Shown: positions 55,663-64,000 of the stretch, piece after piece
How positions within the stretch are numbered: the stretch's first letter is position 1
Layout of the letters: every line of letters starts with the position of its first letter
Assembly: GCA_023078555.1 (NCBI GenBank)
Contig: CM041198.1
Location: forward strand, 3,581,354-3,645,353
Reading direction: 5' to 3'
DNA: 64,000 nucleotides
Source: Ulva prolifera
Taxonomy: Eukaryota; Chlorophyta; Ulvophyceae; Ulvales; Ulvaceae
Notes under the pieces: generated by a model
The model's database searches: none
What the model saw: the letters and a program-made list of their open reading frames with translations, nothing else
What the model was told of the DNA's origin: nothing
Program-made: the position numbers and the translations under genes

Positions 55663-56817
55663 CGTGTTCACACCTGACTCAGCGTGCGAATGTGGGCCGT
55701 GCTGCTGGCTCAAATGTGAGGAACGCACGCAGCACACATGATCAAGGAAACAGATAAGTGTAGGATACACCCTTCTCATCATGCACAAGCTGTCTCAGCT
55801 CTCAAGCTCCATTGAGCTGTGCATGCTGCTCATTCCAGCAAGAGGACACACAGAGACAAAAATGACAGGACAGGACGCCCAGGCAGGCAACAGCCAGTAG
55901 TAAAATATCGCATGCCACCTCCAGTGTACTGTGGCAGCGAGCTGGTGTACTGCGGCAGCGAGCTGGCTGCATATGTGACCTTGCAGTGGTCGGGGCTGTA
56001 CCATATTGCTGGCACGTGCTCCATGAGCCACTCATGCAGCATGCTGGAGGTGAAAACTGATGCTTTGTGAGTCGCTGAACACATGAAAGGCTTGTACGTG
56101 CTCTGATGTGTTACAGAGCTGCAGCTGTGGTGGACTGGAGCCCGATAGCATTGTCAGCTGCGGGCCTTCAGCAACAAGACCTTTATGCAAGCCTTTAAGC
56201 ACTTGCGACCCGGAGAGCACGATTACGAGCGGCCATGTAGTAAATACGTGAATGAAATTGGGATGTAGGTGCGGACTGGGCCGATCGTGCGGCCATCTAG
56301 ACACTGCTCGCTGATGAAGCGCTTGCTTGCCACGGACAGCACCGGGTCGCGCTTGCAGGCCGTTGTGAACTCGGGTAGACCGCACTAGCCAGAGACGTTC
56401 CACGAGAAACAACAGAAGCATCGGTGTAGCAACTACGCGCATGATCACACACATGTGAAGAATCATCAACTATTCCGAGCAGGTCATGTGCGACAGGCGC
56501 AATGGACACGGTGATAGCCTGCGCGAAATCATCCCAGCGTGCATGGAACATACAACTGCTGCTGTCTCGTCACGAACATATTCGTCAATCGCTGTCTAGT
56601 TCGCCGATGCCGGACAGCGAGCCGAAACTGTGCACGAATGTGGCTGAGGTGACACGCCTCCAACAGGCGCGGGCGCGGGGTTGGCCGTGCGGCCGGGTTT
56701 GCGCCGGGTGCGGCGCCACCTGAACACCGAATTGCGCAATGCACAGCATCCCCGATGTACCTGAAGAGGCGGCGGCTGCAACGGACGCTTAATATGGAAT
56801 TTAGAAATGAGAACACG

Positions 56818-57571
56818 GTCAGAAAATCGCTAATGGGGCCATTCGCTGTAGACGACACTGTAAGTAGCATCCAAGGTGGGCTAAGCTTGCACAAGCGGCG
56901 CACCAGCACGCACGATGTGCATGTGCACGTATGCATGGGAGAGCGACGCCCAGAATGACAGGCATCTGTAGTGCACGAGAGCAGGCGTGGATGGCATAGT
57001 TGAGTAGAGGGCGTTTTTGTGAGTCTCATGACGCTCGCACAGGTCATATGGTGCACTGTGCGGGCCGGCATGGCGGGTTGACTGCCCTGAGAACAACCAT
57101 TATCGCGCAGCCTGTGGTGGGTTCGCTGGCCAGATCTCGGATCCATGATAGCAAGATGGTGCTGGATTAGTTTTCGAACGCCGCTGTGGACCGGGCGACT
57201 GTAGAGAGTCTGATATGCCACCGGGCTGGTACGGAGTCTTGTACCGGCGAGAGTTTGTGGAGACATAAGGCAGTGGGTGATCTGTTGTCTGTAAAACTTT
57301 CAGAGATAAATCAGGCGATCTGTGTGGTTGGGCCTGATTGCGCTCTCAGTAGGCTTGGCTGCCACCCGGGGGTGCAGCACAGCCCCCATACACCGCTCTG
57401 ACACCCCCGCCGCACGGGCCACAGCTGCGCAACAATCCTGTCCTTTGGATGCAAACAGCACAGTTTGCTTTAGAGTCTACAGGGCTTGATTGCTGTGCAT
57501 TCCGCCAGGCAGTCTGCGGGTGGGGCCTGATGATTCACAGAGTTGAATGGCCCCATTAGCATTTTCCTGAC
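56818..57571 (+). mobile_element. E8: TIR element
   Basis: Complete 754-bp copy in the 1,909-bp repeat block. Confidence 0.85.
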
Positions 57572-58726
57572 CGTGTTCACACCTGACTCAGCGTGCGAAT
57601 GTGGGCCGTGCTGCTGGCTCAAATGTGAGGAACGCACGCAGCACACATGATCAAGGAAACAGATAAGTGTAGGATACACCCTTCTCATCATGCACAAGCT
57701 GTCTCAGCTCTCAAGCTCCATTGAGCTGTGCATGCTGCTCATTCCAGCAAGAGGACACACAGAGACAAAAATGACAGGACAGGACGCCCAGGCAGGCAAC
57801 AGCCAGTAGTAAAATATCGCATGCCACCTCCAGTGTACTGTGGCAGCGAGCTGGTGTACTGCGGCAGCGAGCTGGCTGCATATGTGACCTTGCAGTGGTC
57901 GGGGCTGTACCATATTGCTGGCACGTGCTCCATGAGCCACTCATGCAGCATGCTGGAGGTGAAAACTGATGCTTTGTGAGTCGCTGAACACATGAAAGGC
58001 TTGTACGTGCTCTGATGTGTTACAGAGCTGCAGCTGTGGTGGACTGGAGCCCGATAGCATTGTCAGCTGCGGGCCTTCAGCAACAAGACCTTTATGCAAG
58101 CCTTTAAGCACTTGCGACCCGGAGAGCACGATTACGAGCGGCCATGTAGTAAATACGTGAATGAAATTGGGATGTAGGTGCGGACTGGGCCGATCGTGCG
58201 GCCATCTAGACACTGCTCGCTGATGAAGCGCTTGCTTGCCACGGACAGCACCGGGTCGCGCTTGCAGGCCGTTGTGAACTCGGGTAGACCGCACTAGCCA
58301 GAGACGTTCCACGAGAAACAACAGAAGCATCGGTGTAGCAACTACGCGCATGATCACACACATGTGAAGAATCATCAACTATTCCGAGCAGGTCATGTGC
58401 GACAGGCGCAATGGACACGGTGATAGCCTGCGCGAAATCATCCCAGCGTGCATGGAACATACAACTGCTGCTGTCTCGTCACGAACATATTCGTCAATCG
58501 CTGTCTAGTTCGCCGATGCCGGACAGCGAGCCGAAACTGTGCACGAATGTGGCTGAGGTGACACGCCTCCAACAGGCGCGGGCGCGGGGTTGGCCGTGCG
58601 GCCGGGTTTGCGCCGGGTGCGGCGCCACCTGAACACCGAATTGCGCAATGCACAGCATCCCCGATGTACCTGAAGAGGCGGCGGCTGCAACGGACGCTTA
58701 ATATGGAATTTAGAAATGAGAACACG

Positions 58727-59480
58727 GTCAGAAAATCGCTAATGGGGCCATTCGCTGTAGACGACACTGTAAGTAGCATCCAAGGTGGGCTAAGCTTGCA
58801 CAAGCGGCGCACCAGCACGCACGATGTGCATGTGCACGTATGCATGGGAGAGCGACGCCCAGAATGACAGGCATCTGTAGTGCACGAGAGCAGGCGTGGA
58901 TGGCATAGTTGAGTAGAGGGCGTTTTTGTGAGTCTCATGACGCTCGCACAGGTCATATGGTGCACTGTGCGGGCCGGCATGGCGGGTTGACTGCCCTGAG
59001 AACAACCATTATCGCGCAGCCTGTGGTGGGTTCGCTGGCCAGATCTCGGATCCATGATAGCAAGATGGTGCTGGATTAGTTTTCGAACGCCGCTGTGGAC
59101 CGGGCGACTGTAGAGAGTCTGATATGCCACCGGGCTGGTACGGAGTCTTGTACCGGCGAGAGTTTGTGGAGACATAAGGCAGTGGGTGATCTGTTGTCTG
59201 TAAAACTTTCAGAGATAAATCAGGCGATCTGTGTGGTTGGGCCTGATTGCGCTCTCAGTAGGCTTGGCTGCCACCCGGGGGTGCAGCACAGCCCCCATAC
59301 ACCGCTCTGACACCCCCGCCGCACGGGCCACAGCTGCGCAACAATCCTGTCCTTTGGATGCAAACAGCACAGTTTGCTTTAGAGTCTACAGGGCTTGATT
59401 GCTGTGCATTCCGCCAGGCAGTCTGCGGGTGGGGCCTGATGATTCACAGAGTTGAATGGCCCCATTAGCATTTTCCTGAC
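58727..59480 (+). mobile_element. E9: TIR element
   Basis: Complete 754-bp copy in the 1,909-bp repeat block. Confidence 0.85.
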
Positions 59481-60635
59481 CGTGTTCACACCTGACTCAG
59501 CGTGCGAATGTGGGCCGTGCTGCTGGCTCAAATGTGAGGAACGCACGCAGCACACATGATCAAGGAAACAGATAAGTGTAGGATACACCCTTCTCATCAT
59601 GCACAAGCTGTCTCAGCTCTCAAGCTCCATTGAGCTGTGCATGCTGCTCATTCCAGCAAGAGGACACACAGAGACAAAAATGACAGGACAGGACGCCCAG
59701 GCAGGCAACAGCCAGTAGTAAAATATCGCATGCCACCTCCAGTGTACTGTGGCAGCGAGCTGGTGTACTGCGGCAGCGAGCTGGCTGCATATGTGACCTT
59801 GCAGTGGTCGGGGCTGTACCATATTGCTGGCACGTGCTCCATGAGCCACTCATGCAGCATGCTGGAGGTGAAAACTGATGCTTTGTGAGTCGCTGAACAC
59901 ATGAAAGGCTTGTACGTGCTCTGATGTGTTACAGAGCTGCAGCTGTGGTGGACTGGAGCCCGATAGCATTGTCAGCTGCGGGCCTTCAGCAACAAGACCT
60001 TTATGCAAGCCTTTAAGCACTTGCGACCCGGAGAGCACGATTACGAGCGGCCATGTAGTAAATACGTGAATGAAATTGGGATGTAGGTGCGGACTGGGCC
60101 GATCGTGCGGCCATCTAGACACTGCTCGCTGATGAAGCGCTTGCTTGCCACGGACAGCACCGGGTCGCGCTTGCAGGCCGTTGTGAACTCGGGTAGACCG
60201 CACTAGCCAGAGACGTTCCACGAGAAACAACAGAAGCATCGGTGTAGCAACTACGCGCATGATCACACACATGTGAAGAATCATCAACTATTCCGAGCAG
60301 GTCATGTGCGACAGGCGCAATGGACACGGTGATAGCCTGCGCGAAATCATCCCAGCGTGCATGGAACATACAACTGCTGCTGTCTCGTCACGAACATATT
60401 CGTCAATCGCTGTCTAGTTCGCCGATGCCGGACAGCGAGCCGAAACTGTGCACGAATGTGGCTGAGGTGACACGCCTCCAACAGGCGCGGGCGCGGGGTT
60501 GGCCGTGCGGCCGGGTTTGCGCCGGGTGCGGCGCCACCTGAACACCGAATTGCGCAATGCACAGCATCCCCGATGTACCTGAAGAGGCGGCGGCTGCAAC
60601 GGACGCTTAATATGGAATTTAGAAATGAGAACACG

Positions 60636-61389
60636 GTCAGAAAATCGCTAATGGGGCCATTCGCTGTAGACGACACTGTAAGTAGCATCCAAGGTGGGCT
60701 AAGCTTGCACAAGCGGCGCACCAGCACGCACGATGTGCATGTGCACGTATGCATGGGAGAGCGACGCCCAGAATGACAGGCATCTGTAGTGCACGAGAGC
60801 AGGCGTGGATGGCATAGTTGAGTAGAGGGCGTTTTTGTGAGTCTCATGACGCTCGCACAGGTCATATGGTGCACTGTGCGGGCCGGCATGGCGGGTTGAC
60901 TGCCCTGAGAACAACCATTATCGCGCAGCCTGTGGTGGGTTCGCTGGCCAGATCTCGGATCCATGATAGCAAGATGGTGCTGGATTAGTTTTCGAACGCC
61001 GCTGTGGACCGGGCGACTGTAGAGAGTCTGATATGCCACCGGGCTGGTACGGAGTCTTGTACCGGCGAGAGTTTGTGGAGACATAAGGCAGTGGGTGATC
61101 TGTTGTCTGTAAAACTTTCAGAGATAAATCAGGCGATCTGTGTGGTTGGGCCTGATTGCGCTCTCAGTAGGCTTGGCTGCCACCCGGGGGTGCAGCACAG
61201 CCCCCATACACCGCTCTGACACCCCCGCCGCACGGGCCACAGCTGCGCAACAATCCTGTCCTTTGGATGCAAACAGCACAGTTTGCTTTAGAGTCTACAG
61301 GGCTTGATTGCTGTGCATTCCGCCAGGCAGTCTGCGGGTGGGGCCTGATGATTCACAGAGTTGAATGGCCCCATTAGCATTTTCCTGAC
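60636..61389 (+). mobile_element. E10: TIR element
   Basis: Complete 754-bp copy in the 1,909-bp repeat block. Confidence 0.85.
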
Positions 61390-62544
61390 CGTGTTCACAC
61401 CTGACTCAGCGTGCGAATGTGGGCCGTGCTGCTGGCTCAAATGTGAGGAACGCACGCAGCACACATGATCAAGGAAACAGATAAGTGTAGGATACACCCT
61501 TCTCATCATGCACAAGCTGTCTCAGCTCTCAAGCTCCATTGAGCTGTGCATGCTGCTCATTCCAGCAAGAGGACACACAGAGACAAAAATGACAGGACAG
61601 GACGCCCAGGCAGGCAACAGCCAGTAGTAAAATATCGCATGCCACCTCCAGTGTACTGTGGCAGCGAGCTGGTGTACTGCGGCAGCGAGCTGGCTGCATA
61701 TGTGACCTTGCAGTGGTCGGGGCTGTACCATATTGCTGGCACGTGCTCCATGAGCCACTCATGCAGCATGCTGGAGGTGAAAACTGATGCTTTGTGAGTC
61801 GCTGAACACATGAAAGGCTTGTACGTGCTCTGATGTGTTACAGAGCTGCAGCTGTGGTGGACTGGAGCCCGATAGCATTGTCAGCTGCGGGCCTTCAGCA
61901 ACAAGACCTTTATGCAAGCCTTTAAGCACTTGCGACCCGGAGAGCACGATTACGAGCGGCCATGTAGTAAATACGTGAATGAAATTGGGATGTAGGTGCG
62001 GACTGGGCCGATCGTGCGGCCATCTAGACACTGCTCGCTGATGAAGCGCTTGCTTGCCACGGACAGCACCGGGTCGCGCTTGCAGGCCGTTGTGAACTCG
62101 GGTAGACCGCACTAGCCAGAGACGTTCCACGAGAAACAACAGAAGCATCGGTGTAGCAACTACGCGCATGATCACACACATGTGAAGAATCATCAACTAT
62201 TCCGAGCAGGTCATGTGCGACAGGCGCAATGGACACGGTGATAGCCTGCGCGAAATCATCCCAGCGTGCATGGAACATACAACTGCTGCTGTCTCGTCAC
62301 GAACATATTCGTCAATCGCTGTCTAGTTCGCCGATGCCGGACAGCGAGCCGAAACTGTGCACGAATGTGGCTGAGGTGACACGCCTCCAACAGGCGCGGG
62401 CGCGGGGTTGGCCGTGCGGCCGGGTTTGCGCCGGGTGCGGCGCCACCTGAACACCGAATTGCGCAATGCACAGCATCCCCGATGTACCTGAAGAGGCGGC
62501 GGCTGCAACGGACGCTTAATATGGAATTTAGAAATGAGAACACG

Positions 62545-63298
62545 GTCAGAAAATCGCTAATGGGGCCATTCGCTGTAGACGACACTGTAAGTAGCATCCA
62601 AGGTGGGCTAAGCTTGCACAAGCGGCGCACCAGCACGCACGATGTGCATGTGCACGTATGCATGGGAGAGCGACGCCCAGAATGACAGGCATCTGTAGTG
62701 CACGAGAGCAGGCGTGGATGGCATAGTTGAGTAGAGGGCGTTTTTGTGAGTCTCATGACGCTCGCACAGGTCATATGGTGCACTGTGCGGGCCGGCATGG
62801 CGGGTTGACTGCCCTGAGAACAACCATTATCGCGCAGCCTGTGGTGGGTTCGCTGGCCAGATCTCGGATCCATGATAGCAAGATGGTGCTGGATTAGTTT
62901 TCGAACGCCGCTGTGGACCGGGCGACTGTAGAGAGTCTGATATGCCACCGGGCTGGTACGGAGTCTTGTACCGGCGAGAGTTTGTGGAGACATAAGGCAG
63001 TGGGTGATCTGTTGTCTGTAAAACTTTCAGAGATAAATCAGGCGATCTGTGTGGTTGGGCCTGATTGCGCTCTCAGTAGGCTTGGCTGCCACCCGGGGGT
63101 GCAGCACAGCCCCCATACACCGCTCTGACACCCCCGCCGCACGGGCCACAGCTGCGCAACAATCCTGTCCTTTGGATGCAAACAGCACAGTTTGCTTTAG
63201 AGTCTACAGGGCTTGATTGCTGTGCATTCCGCCAGGCAGTCTGCGGGTGGGGCCTGATGATTCACAGAGTTGAATGGCCCCATTAGCATTTTCCTGAC
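62545..63298 (+). mobile_element. E11: TIR element
   Basis: Complete 754-bp copy, the last in the window, followed by 700 bp of S24. Confidence 0.85.
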
Positions 63299-64000
63299 CG
63301 TGTTCACACCTGACTCAGCGTGCGAATGTGGGCCGTGCTGCTGGCTCAAATGTGAGGAACGCACGCAGCACACATGATCAAGGAAACAGATAAGTGTAGG
63401 ATACACCCTTCTCATCATGCACAAGCTGTCTCAGCTCTCAAGCTCCATTGAGCTGTGCATGCTGCTCATTCCAGCAAGAGGACACACAGAGACAAAAATG
63501 ACAGGACAGGACGCCCAGGCAGGCAACAGCCAGTAGTAAAATATCGCATGCCACCTCCAGTGTACTGTGGCAGCGAGCTGGTGTACTGCGGCAGCGAGCT
63601 GGCTGCATATGTGACCTTGCAGTGGTCGGGGCTGTACCATATTGCTGGCACGTGCTCCATGAGCCACTCATGCAGCATGCTGGAGGTGAAAACTGATGCT
63701 TTGTGAGTCGCTGAACACATGAAAGGCTTGTACGTGCTCTGATGTGTTACAGAGCTGCAGCTGTGGTGGACTGGAGCCCGATAGCATTGTCAGCTGCGGG
63801 CCTTCAGCAACAAGACCTTTATGCAAGCCTTTAAGCACTTGCGACCCGGAGAGCACGATTACGAGCGGCCATGTAGTAAATACGTGAATGAAATTGGGAT
63901 GTAGGTGCGGACTGGGCCGATCGTGCGGCCATCTAGACACTGCTCGCTGATGAAGCGCTTGCTTGCCACGGACAGCACCGGGTCGCGCTTGCAGGCCGTT

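Larger units (their letters stand above)
28583..64000 (+). repeat. Composite tandem array: 1,153-bp satellite unit S with embedded 754-bp TIR element E
   Basis: Twenty-four S units (the last is 700 bp, cut by the window edge) and 11 E elements, all in one orientation. Spacing between equivalent points is 1,153 bp where S follows S, 1,909 bp (1,153 + 754 + 2) where one E intervenes, and 1,790 bp once, where E is shortened. The order of S units between successive E copies is 11, 3, 2, then 1 each to the right edge. Copies appear identical by eye apart from the fourth E. No 5S rRNA, snRNA, spliced-leader or tRNA sequence was recognised in S or E, and no transposase. It could be a centromeric or subtelomeric satellite or a tandemly amplified locus; the sequence does not decide. 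Confidence 0.95.
49938..64000 (+). repeat. Regular higher-order repeat block: single S units alternating with E
   Basis: S units at 49938, 51847, 53756, 55665, 57574, 59483, 61392 and 63301 (the last incomplete), each followed by an E. From 51847 on the period is exactly 1,909 bp. The regularity continues to the edge of the window, so the array extends further right. Confidence 0.95.

Noticed and set aside
28583-64000. S as a 5S rRNA, snRNA, spliced-leader or tRNA gene cluster
   Set aside because: None of the conserved blocks of 5S rRNA, U1-U6, dinoflagellate spliced leader or tRNA B boxes was found in S or E. The GGCCCCATTAGCAT of the TIR only loosely recalls U6.
28583-64000. CRISPR array
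   Set aside because: The units are 1,153-1,909 bp with no short repeat/spacer pattern, and the window is eukaryotic.
28583-64000. Direct call of a centromere or subtelomere
   Set aside because: Size and uniformity fit either, but no telomere repeats, known centromere signals or chromosome position are available in the window.

Overview
The window is nuclear DNA of an intron-rich, GC-rich eukaryote, most likely a unicellular alga. Three things point that way: a C-terminal CCT domain (a domain best known from green plants and algae) at about 21.0-21.2 kb, a CPSF-A/MMS1_N beta-propeller protein that most resembles, from memory, the plant At3g11960-type branch, and genes cut by short GT-AG introns (about 40-500 nt). 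No bacterial operons, rRNA, tRNA genes, CRISPR arrays or telomere repeats were seen.

Layout. 1-7.3 kb: a large minus-strand, multi-exon gene with high GC, rich in Ala/Ser/Gly linkers, running off the left edge. 7.4-9.9 kb: fragments of a second minus-strand gene with a clear coiled-coil exon. 9.9-13.5 kb: repeat-rich spacer with C/A-rich elements, long poly-G tracts, a tRNA-type SINE and a cluster of perfect palindromes. 13.5-18.3 kb: short exons of at least two minus-strand genes of unknown function. 18.3-20.3 kb: a second SINE copy and a pair of interleaved inverted repeats. 20.3-21.25 kb: the CCT exon, plus strand. 21.25-28.58 kb: sparse, no confident gene, with small tandem repeats, clusters of a GGTGCGC motif and more dispersed repeats.

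28,583 to the right edge (over 35 kb, 55 percent of the window) is one tandem array. It is built from a 1,153-bp unit (S) and a 754-bp element (E). E has near-perfect 27-bp terminal inverted repeats and always sits at the same point of S, the centre of a 12-bp palindrome, flanked by the dinucleotide CG. I count 24 S units (the last cut by the window edge) and 11 E copies, in the order E-S11-E-S3-E-S2-E(truncated)-S-E-S-E-S and so on. The array therefore passes from pure S on the left to a regular 1,909-bp S+E higher-order repeat on the right. Its left edge falls exactly on the terminus of an E copy. By eye the copies are almost identical. The simplest reading is a non-autonomous DNA transposon that inserted once into a satellite (or tandemly amplified locus) and was then spread by unequal exchange.

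The genes do not form an evident pathway. The most unusual object is the S/E composite satellite; whether S carries a gene is open (one candidate spliced frame of 198 codons per unit is described with low confidence). All calls are by eye; splice sites are proposals from sequence only.
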